The notes below the pieces were generated by a model. The model did no database searches. It worked only from the letters and a program-made list of their open reading frames with translations, and was not told the DNA's origin. This document shows positions 26,793 through 36,415 of a stretch of 57,764 bases of DNA, in pieces (position 1 is the first letter of the stretch; every line of letters starts with the position of its first letter). The position numbers and the translations under genes are program-made. The stretch is from Candidatus Pullibacteroides excrementavium (GTDB lineage: Bacteria > Bacteroidota > Bacteroidia > Bacteroidales > P3): the NCBI GenBank assembly GCA_017694335.1, contig JADIMZ010000101.1, positions 1 through 57,764 of the forward strand, read 5' to 3'.

Positions 26793-26835
26793 GACAGGCG
26801 GCGTAGCAGACTTATCGTCAAATACGCCGCCCGTC
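26793..26835 (-). terminator. hairpin terminator after the giant adhesin gene
   Basis: Minus strand: GACGGGCGGCGTA and TACGCCGCCTGTC pair at 12 of 13 positions around a 17-base loop, 10 bases after the stop codon of the adhesin gene. The following bases (AAAGGCTTTTC) have only a short T-run. It probably ends most adhesin transcripts before the Omp28-like gene. Confidence 0.65.
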
Positions 26836-26844
26836 AAAACCCTA

Positions 26845-29800
26845 TCACAAAACCACCAATTTTCCTGTAGCCTGCCGTGTTCCGGAATCCAAAACCATCA
26901 GATAATGGCCCGAAGGCAGGGCAACGTCCATCGAATGCACGCCCTCCGCCAAATAGCGTTTCATCACCAAGCGGCCTTCCATGTCGAACACCTGCCATTC
27001 ACCTTCGAAAGGAATTTCCAAGCTGAACCGGCCATGGTTCGGGTTCGGTGTCACCGTCATCGCAGCCGTTTCTTCCTCAGCCGCTTCATTGCCCACACCC
27101 TTGCCCAGAATGTTGGAGAAAGCGTAATCCGATTGACCGGTGGCATAATTCGCCCGTACCGCATACAGATACTCATTGTCTTCCAAACCGGAAATATTAT
27201 CGTTCAAAACCGTCTCGGTGGTTTCCACTGCCAGTTCCGTCCAAGATGACGGCTTTTCCTGCTGGCCATTCACCAAACGGTATACGCTCCAGGACTTCAC
27301 GAAATCCTCGCTTTCAGCCTTGGCCTCGTTCATGCCAGCTTCAAGCGCATCGGTGCAGTAGACTTCAATCATCCAGTTATAATCCAAATCAGGAGAAAGA
27401 CCGGTAATTGTCATCCAGGAACCGTCCACATTAATCATATTGCCTTTTCCACGGACAGCAGGCCCGTTATCAATGCCGCCGACCCAACCTTGGACAGCCT
27501 GGCAGGTATATCCGAAGAATACCGTCTTGCTGCCATCGATATAATAGGGCTCTTCCAATTCCACTTCCACCCACTTGTTCCAAACAATGGATTCATCGGG
27601 CAGCCATTGCTTACGGACTTCGTTTTCCCCATTTTCTCCTTCCCAGATACCCAAAGCGAAAGAGGCATCGGTAGGCACCGAAGGCGTGGAAGCCGGATAG
27701 AAACGGATTTTGGTCACATACATGCCTACCGCTTTCTTCTCCGTCAAGTCGAAGGTCGTGTACTTATGGGCGGCCGAGAAATTGAAGGCGCTTTCACCTT
27801 GACCGATGCCGGTGAAGAAGTCATCCGCGCTCCAGCTGATATAATGCGGGTAGCTTTCGGTTGTCATGGCCGACCACCAATCCACGCGCACCTGCTCGTT
27901 CTCATCCTTCATCGCGCGTACCGCGGCCGGAGGGGTCAGGCTTTCTTCCAAGACATTGCCCGAAAGCGTCTGACGGTCTTCGGTCACAGACACCCGCTTG
28001 AGCATTTCTTCAAAGCCGAACTTGTTAAGTGTCAAATCATAATTACCTTTCAACACCGCCGGAACCTGAACCGAAGCATCCTCTCCCAACACCGCCGTGT
28101 AAACCTGATCTTCATCATCGGTAGAAACCAATTCCACCGAAGCGCCCGCTGCCGAAGCCCCGTTGTTGGTCGTGGCCGATACGGTCACCAAGCTCACCTG
28201 GCCTTTGGGCAGCAGCGCCGAAAAGACGGTATCGGAGGTATTGCCGGATTCCGAACGGGAATATACCGCATAGTAGTAATCCCCGTCTTCCATCGAAGCC
28301 CAAGACTCATCCTTGTAGGAAAGTTCCTTGAAGTCATCCCCGTTCAGACGAATCCATGCAGCCGTGTTGGCCGAATCGGCTTGCGCTAAACGATACAGCT
28401 CATACGTGTAATCATAGCTGGCGTCTTCGGTTTTGGCCAAGCTTTTCAGCTGAGAGTTCGCATCGTTGGCCACCAACGCACGGATCATCCAGTTGAAATT
28501 GTACATGCTTGGCGCAAAGCTGCAGAAAGAGGACCATTCGCCTTCGTAGAACATCAGATCCCCGCCTGCCGTCAGAGGACCCCGGTCAGCGCCGCAAGGA
28601 TAAGAGCCCGAAGCCATATAGGCCGAGTAGCCGATGATATAATACTGGTCGGCATTCACCAGGACCGGTTCGTCCAATTCCACGGTGTTCCACTGGCCCA
28701 ACGTGATTTCATCCCCGGAAACCGCCTGCGAATAAAATTCCCTTTCCTGGCCTTCGTAATCGCTCTTCCATACTTTCAATGTGAAGTCGGCCGAAGCATC
28801 CGGCCAGAATGTAATCGAACGGATATAATAACCATCCACACCGGCTTCGGTCAGTTCCTCGGGCGTGAACCGCTGGCCCACTTCCATCGTGCCGCCGTAG
28901 TTCATGCCGATTCCCGTATAATAGTCGCTCATCGTCTTGCTCAATTCCTGCTCGATCATGCGCTCGGGCTTGTCCCATGTCAAATCCACATAGTCGAGCC
29001 AGTCGGTGGCCGTGAAATTCTTGGGCGGACGGACGTCTTCCATCAGTTCCACGCTGCCCAGATCTTCCGTGGCCGAATCCAAAACCACGCCGGTCCGGAC
29101 ATAGGTGTTGAACCAGTCTTTGCGAACCCGGAGTTCATAGGTGCCGAAATGCACATCGGAAATCGTAGCCAAACCATCCGCGCCGACGGTATCCGTATGC
29201 GTGTTGTTCAGACCAATCAAGCTCACGATAGCCCCTTGGGCCGATTCGCCGGTATTGGTCGTCACTTTCAGGCTAGCCGTAGCGTACTTGCCTTTGTCCA
29301 CCGCATCGCTGAAAGTGTAATCCGAATAAACACCGTCCAGCACGCTGCGGACCGCATAACGCCACATCGTATCCTGCAAAGGCAGCCAGTTCTCGTCACG
29401 CACCGACATTTCCGTCACCGGGTTTTCAGTAATCTTGACCCAGAGGCTGTCGGCCTTTTCCTGGCCATTCATCAAACGGTACACTTCATAGCTGTACTCC
29501 GCGTCGGCCTGCGGTTCGGAAGCCGCCTTCGAGGCCAAAGCCTTGCGTCCGGCACGACTCAGCAGTTCCACCGTATAGGTATTCGAACCTTGGGATGCCG
29601 GTTGAGGATCCACGGACATAGACCTGGGCATCGCCACTTTTTGCGCGGAAGCGTAACGTCCGAGGAACGAAGCCGGGGATGCCGAAAAGCCCGAACCCGG
29701 ACGAACACTCATCAAATCGGCCACTTCGTTCGGCTGGCTGTTCGGATTGGCCGAGCAATAGGTATGAATCAACCAGTTGTAGTTCATCGTGGCGGAAACC

Positions 29801-32800
29801 GATGACACGGGAGCCCAAGTCAAGCCTCCGTCTTCGGAGAACAAGTCCCCGTTGAGCACCGCCGGTCCTCGGTCGAAGCCCACCGGATTGGAGCCCGAGC
29901 TCTGCTGGATCTTCAAGCCGACAATCAAGCTCTTGCCCGGATCAATCGCTACCGGTTCTTCCAAATCATACTCAAACCAAGCCTCGTATTCGTCCACTTC
30001 TATCGCCTCTTCATGAACCAAGGACTCAACGCCTTCTTCGCCCATGAAAATCTGCAAAGTGAAATCTGCCACCGCCATCGGGAAGAAACGCACCTTGGTC
30101 ACAGCCGCCGATGCGGTCACCCCGGCTTCCGCGATATCTTCCGGCGTGTACCGCTGGGCGACAATATACGCCGCATCGCTATTGCCTCCGAAACTGCCAT
30201 AGATGTTCCCGTCGTCTTTCTGCAACCAAGCCACCGGAACCGGTTCTTCCCATTCCACCAAGGCATAATCGGTACGGTCATAGGCCCGCACGAAAGAAGG
30301 CATGTTCACCATACGGTCGATCCAGATCGTATCGGCTATCAAATCCGTTGCACCCACTTCCAACGAACCCGAATAATCGCTATAGCCGGAAGCGGTAATC
30401 GACACAGCATAGGTCAAGTTGCCATACACCTCCTCTATCGTGAAGCAACCGTTCTCATCGGTCGTCACCTTGTAATCCGAAGGTCCGTCCAACGTCAGTT
30501 CCGCCAAAGCCAAGCCTGTATGCGGGTCGTCCGAACCAGCCACCACGCCGCTCACTTTCACCAAGGGACGGCTCTGCATCTTCACATCCAAAGTAGCCGT
30601 CTGACCTTCGGAAACCGAAACGGTTTCATTCGCATCTTCATACCCGACAGCGGTAAAAGCCACTTCGCGCTTGCCTTCCGGCACATAGGGAAACTCGTAC
30701 GTACCATTGGCCAAAGTCCGCTGGATATTGTTCATGCCATCCACTTCGACTTTCACGTTTTCCAAGGCATTCCCATCCGGGCCGGTGACCGTACCGGAGA
30801 TGCCGCCCATCCCCTTTATGTCGAAATAGAACATGGCATTGGGGCGCAAGCTGAAAAACTGGCCTTGCGTATTGTCCAGATTCTGCATATTGATATTACT
30901 CAAAGAGCGATTGGAGCGAGATACCGCGTTTGCCCCGCTTTCGGTGCAAAGGAAAGCCAGACCGCCTCCTCCCAAATCGCTATAATCATTATAACCTTCC
31001 ACGCAGACTACCAGATTCCCCCCCTTGTAGTCCAACGGCCGCTGGAGCGGCAAGTACCATTCGTAATTGCCCGGCACGATATCCAGCACCGTGTCGAGGA
31101 CGCAAAGCAATTCGTCCGGTCCGAACCAGCCGGCCATCATGTCTATCCGGTCGGTTTCGCCCATATAGATACGCATCTTCTGGTTGCGCGCCGTATCTTC
31201 CAAACCGGCCCTTACCTGCCAGGAAAAGCCCTGAATCTTTCCCACCAAGCCTTCCATCAGGCTCGAAGGATAGACCGTCTGTCCGAAACCGGACGTGTAC
31301 ACATACCAAGGCACATCGTCCGAACGCACTTCCCCATCGCCCACGGCCACCGCCTTGAAACCCTCGCCTTGCACATTCAACAACAGCATCGGGCTGGTAT
31401 TGTTGCCTTCCACTTCGTCATCGGCCCATACGACCCGGGCCATCAAAGAAGCCGGATTGGCATTGGCCGGTGTCCATTCCAATTCCACTTCCGAAGTGCG
31501 GCCTGCCACCAAAGGACGTGTCACTTCCGAACCTTCCACCAACACATTCCCGGCATCGTCCAAAAGTTGCAGCTTGTAATTCCGAGCCGGACCGGTTCCC
31601 TTGTTCTCTAATTGCACCGTATAAACAGAAGCCTCGCCCACCTTGGGAGCAGACATGCCTTTCACATAATTCACTGCCAAGTCGTTTTCTGCCACTTCCT
31701 CCACCGTGATATCATCCAGCCAACAATAACCATTTCCCTCAAAACCATAGTAATAAAATGAAATGCAGAAGCTTCCACTCGCTGCCGGAGTAAATTCATG
31801 CGACATGGATTCAAAACTCATGGCTCCGTTGGTAGCATGCTCGTTCAAAGATTCTATCAATGTCGCCCCTTGGGTCGCTTCAGGCGTAGCTGCTTTGGAC
31901 AATGTGACACGCAAACTAACCGATCCGAACATCGGGCCCGCCAAAGCGTAGGAAAGCCTATACGTCTTGCCTGCTTCGAACTGCATCATCGGGCTGAACA
32001 AGTAATCATTCGCATCGGGCGTAGGATCATCCCCATAGGGATCGATTGCCGGAAGATAGTTCCAATAAACCGCCTTGGGATCCTTATTGCCCCGGAAAGC
32101 TTCGCTGTACCAAGTGGCTTTGTCGTTATCCACGTCCACCACCGTCCACAGATGTTCCAAAGTAGCCGGGTCCTCGAAGTCTTCGTGAAAGGGCAATACC
32201 ATCGAAGTGCCGGGCGTAAGCGGTTCGGAAACTGCCTTTCCGCCTTGTCCGAAGCTGTTCTTGGCCGTCACTTCGTAATAATACATATCCAAAGTCGGAG
32301 CCGCATCGGTATACGTCATGGCCGTGGAAGATGAAGCCAGCACCGAATAATTCTGTCCTCGGCGGGCCACCAAATAAGTCAAATCCGATTTGTCGTACCA
32401 GCCGCCGTTCAAACCGAATTCAGAGGGAGCCTCCCAGCTCAGGGAAACATTGCCGCCGCTGATTGTGGCCTTCAGGTTCTTCGGCGCCGAAGGCAGGTCT
32501 TCGCCCACATAGGTAGTGACCATGGTGGCATAGCTGCGCCCGGATGCATTGACCGCATAGACATGGTACGTCACCTTGCCTGCTTGCGGATCCGGGTCCG
32601 TCCAAGACACTTGCGCCCCGGGCTGCAAATTCAGGCTGCCGGCGATATTTTCATTACCATAGTTCTTGTAAATCTCGATAGCCGTCAGTTCGGAAAGCGC
32701 CCCGCCCGCTTCGTCTTGCGAAGGATTGGTCCAGGACAAGCCCATCGTCAAAGCCCCGTTCGCACCCGGCACCTGCTTCAGATTCTGCACGGGCCGAGGC

Positions 32801-33372
32801 GTAGCTCCCATGATTTCTTCCGTCACAGAAACCTCGTCGATATACAGACCGGGCTTGTTTACCGGTTCGCTGGCTACTTCGAAACCCAAATAATATGTCC
32901 CGGCCTGTTCCACTGTGAAAACAACGGCAGCCCAGCCATCGGCATCTATCTCCTGCTCGGAAAGCATCTGGCCGACGGCCTCTACACTTTGCCCTGTACA
33001 CAGATAGACCCTCACCTTTTCAGGATAGTACAAACTATTTCCAAAATAACTCAGTTTGTATGCCCGGTCGGCCTGCAGCTCGAAGCCCTTGGAAAAAGCC
33101 CAGTCGTCAGGCTTGTTGCCATTACCCGAATAACGCAAGGTATTGGAATAACCAATGCCTTCCCCTTGGCCAATAAGCCAGGTATTGCCGTCCCCGTTCT
33201 CGTCCAGGAATTTCCAATCCCCATGGGTCGACTCGTCATTGAAGTTATCATAGAAGATGGTATCATGCACCACCACGGGCAGTTTCGGGGCATTTGCCAT
33301 CGCAAGGCCGCCTCCGCCCAGGAACGCGCCGGCCAAAGCCAAGCCGCTCCAGAATTTCTGAAACTTTTTCAT
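26845..33372 (-). CDS. giant haemagglutinin-like T9SS adhesin (choice-of-anchor J, FN3, CarboxypepD_reg-like)
   Basis: 2175 residues with signal peptide (GLALAGAFLGGGGLAMANA). Order by rough residue: choice-of-anchor-J/cleaved-adhesin-like domain 39-185 (FYDNFNDESTHGDWKFLDEN...YIDEVSV); two FN3 domains 195-390; second anchor-J-like domain 393-560 (FHEDFEDPATLEHLWTVVDV); CARDB-like domain 565-660; CarboxypepD_reg-like domains near 855-1030 (GGISGTVTGPDGNALENVKV). Three diverged copies of one module then begin at about 1071, 1497 and 1867, marked by (Q)RYTPEDIAEAG/RFTPEELTEAG, (D)RGPAVLNGDLF/RGPLTAGGDLM, NWLIHTYCS/NWMIRALVA and YEVYRL/YELYRL. A type A sorting domain ends it (VTPNPNHGRFSLEIP). 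The domain set recalls HagA and gingipain haemagglutinin regions of Porphyromonas. It follows the protease gene by 19 bases, so the two are probably co-transcribed. Confidence 0.9.
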   Translation of the reverse strand: MKKFQKFWSGLALAGAFLGGGGLAMANAPKLPVVVHDTIFYDNFNDESTHGDWKFLDENGDGNTWLIGQGEGIGYSNTLRYSGNGNKPDDWAFSKGFELQADRAYKLSYFGNSLYYPEKVRVYLCTGQSVEAVGQMLSEQEIDADGWAAVVFTVEQAGTYYLGFEVASEPVNKPGLYIDEVSVTEEIMGATPRPVQNLKQVPGANGALTMGLSWTNPSQDEAGGALSELTAIEIYKNYGNENIAGSLNLQPGAQVSWTDPDPQAGKVTYHVYAVNASGRSYATMVTTYVGEDLPSAPKNLKATISGGNVSLSWEAPSEFGLNGGWYDKSDLTYLVARRGQNYSVLASSSTAMTYTDAAPTLDMYYYEVTAKNSFGQGGKAVSEPLTPGTSMVLPFHEDFEDPATLEHLWTVVDVDNDKATWYSEAFRGNKDPKAVYWNYLPAIDPYGDDPTPDANDYLFSPMMQFEAGKTYRLSYALAGPMFGSVSLRVTLSKAATPEATQGATLIESLNEHATNGAMSFESMSHEFTPAASGSFCISFYYYGFEGNGYCWLDDITVEEVAENDLAVNYVKGMSAPKVGEASVYTVQLENKGTGPARNYKLQLLDDAGNVLVEGSEVTRPLVAGRTSEVELEWTPANANPASLMARVVWADDEVEGNNTSPMLLLNVQGEGFKAVAVGDGEVRSDDVPWYVYTSGFGQTVYPSSLMEGLVGKIQGFSWQVRAGLEDTARNQKMRIYMGETDRIDMMAGWFGPDELLCVLDTVLDIVPGNYEWYLPLQRPLDYKGGNLVVCVEGYNDYSDLGGGGLAFLCTESGANAVSRSNRSLSNINMQNLDNTQGQFFSLRPNAMFYFDIKGMGGISGTVTGPDGNALENVKVEVDGMNNIQRTLANGTYEFPYVPEGKREVAFTAVGYEDANETVSVSEGQTATLDVKMQSRPLVKVSGVVAGSDDPHTGLALAELTLDGPSDYKVTTDENGCFTIEEVYGNLTYAVSITASGYSDYSGSLEVGATDLIADTIWIDRMVNMPSFVRAYDRTDYALVEWEEPVPVAWLQKDDGNIYGSFGGNSDAAYIVAQRYTPEDIAEAGVTASAAVTKVRFFPMAVADFTLQIFMGEEGVESLVHEEAIEVDEYEAWFEYDLEEPVAIDPGKSLIVGLKIQQSSGSNPVGFDRGPAVLNGDLFSEDGGLTWAPVSSVSATMNYNWLIHTYCSANPNSQPNEVADLMSVRPGSGFSASPASFLGRYASAQKVAMPRSMSVDPQPASQGSNTYTVELLSRAGRKALASKAASEPQADAEYSYEVYRLMNGQEKADSLWVKITENPVTEMSVRDENWLPLQDTMWRYAVRSVLDGVYSDYTFSDAVDKGKYATASLKVTTNTGESAQGAIVSLIGLNNTHTDTVGADGLATISDVHFGTYELRVRKDWFNTYVRTGVVLDSATEDLGSVELMEDVRPPKNFTATDWLDYVDLTWDKPERMIEQELSKTMSDYYTGIGMNYGGTMEVGQRFTPEELTEAGVDGYYIRSITFWPDASADFTLKVWKSDYEGQEREFYSQAVSGDEITLGQWNTVELDEPVLVNADQYYIIGYSAYMASGSYPCGADRGPLTAGGDLMFYEGEWSSFCSFAPSMYNFNWMIRALVANDANSQLKSLAKTEDASYDYTYELYRLAQADSANTAAWIRLNGDDFKELSYKDESWASMEDGDYYYAVYSRSESGNTSDTVFSALLPKGQVSLVTVSATTNNGASAAGASVELVSTDDEDQVYTAVLGEDASVQVPAVLKGNYDLTLNKFGFEEMLKRVSVTEDRQTLSGNVLEESLTPPAAVRAMKDENEQVRVDWWSAMTTESYPHYISWSADDFFTGIGQGESAFNFSAAHKYTTFDLTEKKAVGMYVTKIRFYPASTPSVPTDASFALGIWEGENGENEVRKQWLPDESIVWNKWVEVELEEPYYIDGSKTVFFGYTCQAVQGWVGGIDNGPAVRGKGNMINVDGSWMTITGLSPDLDYNWMIEVYCTDALEAGMNEAKAESEDFVKSWSVYRLVNGQQEKPSSWTELAVETTETVLNDNISGLEDNEYLYAVRANYATGQSDYAFSNILGKGVGNEAAEEETAAMTVTPNPNHGRFSLEIPFEGEWQVFDMEGRLVMKRYLAEGVHSMDVALPSGHYLMVLDSGTRQATGKLVVL

Positions 33373-33391
33373 TTTGTCAGTTTTAGGTTTA

Positions 33392-36190
33392 TTAACGTTT
33401 GATTATCTTTATATTCTCTATTTGGTTTCCAGTTGTTATTTCGATGCTGTACAAGCCGGGATTCCAATTGCCGGCCGGGATTTCAACTGAATTTTCTCCA
33501 AACCCAATGCTTGTCCGGTATACCAACCGCCCCATCACATCGTACACAGCCATGCTTTCCACGCTCCGGCCTTCCCATTCGATGCGCAGAAGGTCGTCCA
33601 CCGGATTATTGTACCGAAACCGAAAAGGTTCGCTGGTTTCGGCCGCCGAAGGAGGAAGGGCTTCACCCTGCTCGATCCGCACTGCATCCACCACAACGCC
33701 GTGGCCGAAATGAGAAATGCCTTCAAAAGCTACGAAATACTCGTTGGATGGATCCGGCAGGGCTACCGTGGTATCCTGCCATTGCGGTATATCCCCCTCA
33801 AAACTCAGCAGTTCCGTCCAATCGGCCGTGGCTGCGTTTTTGACATAGACCTTGAGCTGGTCCTGATCCGTCACCCAGACGGGCTGGGCATAGGCGAAAC
33901 TCAGTACCGGATTCTGCAAGCCAGACAAATCCAATTGGGGCGTAACCAATTTAGTAGTCCAGCCCTCGTAGCTTCCGGCTTTGAACAAGGCATTGTACCC
34001 GCCTTCATACGCTCCCGTTATCGAAGCTTCCGGGTTGTCCACACCGGCAACAAACTGCCAGTCCACGCTATCCTTGACATATTCCTGGGTCCAGCAGGAC
34101 GGAATCAGCCCCTCTTCAAAACCTTCTTCAAAGGGGAATTGATCCACCACATCGCAAACCACATACAGGCTGCGTGCGAAAAACTGGTCGCACAGCTGAG
34201 GTTCCGACACCCGTATCGTAAGCGGGAAAAGCCCGAACTCGACCGGCGTACCGCTGATAAGGCCATCGGGGCTCAACGCGAGGCCTTCGGGAAGACGGCC
34301 TTCCGTGATTTCATAGGTGTATTCGGCATCGCTGCCCGAGGCCTGCAGCTGCTGGCTATAGGAAACGTCCACATAGGCATATTCCAGGATTTCCGGTTCC
34401 AAGGCCAGCGGCTGGCAGGAATTGCCAATCACGTATACTCTGGCCGTATCGCTGCCCGAGGAACAGAGGTAGACAAAAGCGGTGTCGCGGCGGATGCCTT
34501 GGGGATTGTAGCGGACATAGACCAGACCGTCTCCTTCCCGTTCGGATTCAATCGCGAAATCCGTCCCGTTACCGGAAACCTCGAAAGGCTCGGTCGTCCA
34601 AATCTTGACGGGCTCGGTCAAGTTGGCCGTCTTGACGGAAACCGTATCCGCTTCGGAGGGTTGCGTGTAGTCGTCCGGCCAGAAAACCGGAAGTTCTTCC
34701 CGGCTGAGGTCCACCCGGGGAGCATTGGGATCGATATAGATGCCATCGATAGTCTCTTGCCCGGTCTTCAAAGGATCGAGCCAATAGGCGAACTGGGTCG
34801 TGGAATCGGTACCGTACTGATCCCAGTGATACCAGAGACGGCCGTAATACCCGTAGCCGTCCGGATAATCGCAGGAGGCATTTCCCCCGGTCAGAGTGGC
34901 AACCAATCGATAGTCGTTATTGAAAGCCCCCGATCCCGAAGAACCGCCTTCGGTAATGGAACGGCCGTTCTGCGTAGAATCATAAACGACCCGGATATGG
35001 GCATTGGTATCGCCCACCTTATCTTCCATCGGCCATTGGTCCACCGTTAAATCTTTCAGCACGGAGATTTTCTTGATATCCCCGGCCGGATGATGGATAT
35101 TGGTCAGGACGGAATCGGCCGGCAAGATATTCCGACGGTCCCAGCCGCTGTACCAAACGCCCCATTCTTCCGGTATCTCCTGAGTCAATTCCAGCAAGAG
35201 ACCATCCGAACCGCCTTTCATCGGCGTACTGGCCCGATAAACGCATCCCACCATTGTCTTGGCATCCAAGGGCTCGGCATTCTCGCAACCGGGCGATTCA
35301 TAGTCAAAAGTGAACTGCCACTGGGCAAAGTCTATCGTTTCCGGGTCGCCATCGGAAAGGCAATGCCAAGCGCTGGCAATGAACGGACGAATATTCTGAG
35401 CGGTATTGTTGAGCAAGGTCCCGGTGCAGACATACCAGCCATTGTTGACCAGCATCATCATTTGCGTTACCGACTTCTTGGCCACCTGCCAATCTTCGCC
35501 TTCCTCGCAATTGATGTTTATCGTACACCATTCCGATTCTCCATACTTGGGCGCATTGGAGGCTTCCTGCATAGCGGCCATACCCGGCAGATGATGCACC
35601 GAAATGCCATTGTAGCAATAGCCCAAGCCGCTGATTTCGAGCTTAATTTGTTCTTTCAGTTCCTTTTGTGCGGCTTCGTCCAGACCCTTTGGCAACACCA
35701 ATTCGAAGATTACCGCATCTCCCGGCAGCATCCGGGTGGAAAACGAACCGCCTTGCGGATGAGTCGCCGTCCGGTACGAGCCCAGTACCGCCGTCTTTGT
35801 CGGGTTGTACAAATAAAGTTCCACGCCTTCGGGCAGGTAAAAGTCCGCATAGCTTACGAGGATAGCCTTGGCTCCGGGCAGTTCCAAGCCCAATTGCCAT
35901 ACCGGCTTGCCATCCGGCAAGCTACGCCAGATGCCCGCAGTCGCCGGACTATAGTCTACCGCCACGTTCATCGCTATGCGGGGCGGCAAACCCAGCAGTC
36001 TGGCTTCCGCCTCTTCTTCCATAAGAGAGACTTCATCCAAATGATGCTCTACTTTTTGAACCGGCACCGAACTTACAGCCTTGGCATCTCCTTGACAAAA
36101 CGAGGGCGGCGTGCCGCCGAAATCTATTTGGGCTCGCAACATGGCCATCATGGCCAACATGCCCAGAACACTTGTCACAATCCTTTTCAT
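33392..36190 (-). CDS. secreted lysyl-endopeptidase-like serine protease with T9SS sorting domain
   Basis: 932 residues from ATG 36190 (MKRIVTSVLGMLAMMAMLRAQ signal peptide, purine-rich AGAGAG upstream); the 44 codons before it are not signal-like. The trypsin-fold catalytic set is visible: H276 in FIASAWHCLSD, D329 in KGGSDGLLLEL and S418 in SITEGGSSGSGAFN. The GGSSGS serine block and the long pro-region fit lysyl endopeptidases of the Achromobacter protease I type. Lys specificity is inferred from the family, not shown. After the protease come a putative-Ig-like segment (SYSQQLQASGSDAEYTYEIT...LPEGLALSPDG), an anchor-J-like domain (FEEGFEEGLIPSCWTQEYV) and a sorting domain (YNNPVDDLLRIEW...GLYSIEITTG). 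Upstream of the giant adhesin in one likely operon. Confidence 0.88.
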   Translation of the reverse strand: MKRIVTSVLGMLAMMAMLRAQIDFGGTPPSFCQGDAKAVSSVPVQKVEHHLDEVSLMEEEAEARLLGLPPRIAMNVAVDYSPATAGIWRSLPDGKPVWQLGLELPGAKAILVSYADFYLPEGVELYLYNPTKTAVLGSYRTATHPQGGSFSTRMLPGDAVIFELVLPKGLDEAAQKELKEQIKLEISGLGYCYNGISVHHLPGMAAMQEASNAPKYGESEWCTININCEEGEDWQVAKKSVTQMMMLVNNGWYVCTGTLLNNTAQNIRPFIASAWHCLSDGDPETIDFAQWQFTFDYESPGCENAEPLDAKTMVGCVYRASTPMKGGSDGLLLELTQEIPEEWGVWYSGWDRRNILPADSVLTNIHHPAGDIKKISVLKDLTVDQWPMEDKVGDTNAHIRVVYDSTQNGRSITEGGSSGSGAFNNDYRLVATLTGGNASCDYPDGYGYYGRLWYHWDQYGTDSTTQFAYWLDPLKTGQETIDGIYIDPNAPRVDLSREELPVFWPDDYTQPSEADTVSVKTANLTEPVKIWTTEPFEVSGNGTDFAIESEREGDGLVYVRYNPQGIRRDTAFVYLCSSGSDTARVYVIGNSCQPLALEPEILEYAYVDVSYSQQLQASGSDAEYTYEITEGRLPEGLALSPDGLISGTPVEFGLFPLTIRVSEPQLCDQFFARSLYVVCDVVDQFPFEEGFEEGLIPSCWTQEYVKDSVDWQFVAGVDNPEASITGAYEGGYNALFKAGSYEGWTTKLVTPQLDLSGLQNPVLSFAYAQPVWVTDQDQLKVYVKNAATADWTELLSFEGDIPQWQDTTVALPDPSNEYFVAFEGISHFGHGVVVDAVRIEQGEALPPSAAETSEPFRFRYNNPVDDLLRIEWEGRSVESMAVYDVMGRLVYRTSIGFGENSVEIPAGNWNPGLYSIEITTGNQIENIKIIKR

Positions 36191-36415
36191 TTCTCTCTGT
36201 TTTATTTTACTTTTTTCCTCTGCCGCCCCCTGGCGGAAAGTTCTTTCCATACACAGGTCGTGCGGCCTTTGCTTGCGGCCGGAGGGGAATCCCTTCCCCT
36301 TCCAGCCCTGTATCCAACCCATAATCCTTATGAATCGGACCCCTTTTCCTCCCGATTCTCATCGGAAGGCGGGTAACAACCAAAAACAATTATTTAAACC
36401 AACCAAAACCTATTG

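Noticed and set aside
30013..31611. 532-codon plus-strand frame opposite the giant adhesin
   Set aside because: Same reason: biased composition (H, R, I, P), no motif, and lies wholly inside a well-supported minus-strand gene.
33701..35050. 449-codon open frame on the plus strand opposite the protease gene
   Set aside because: It is antisense to a gene with a full catalytic triad, signal peptide and sorting domain. The translation is rich in R, G and I without domain logic; it is a shadow of the codon bias on the other strand.
36191..36415. Hairpin 36283-36300 as terminator of the 1581-residue adhesin gene
   Set aside because: The 7-bp stem is perfect, but it is more than 110 bases past the stop and not followed by a T-run, so I do not call it.
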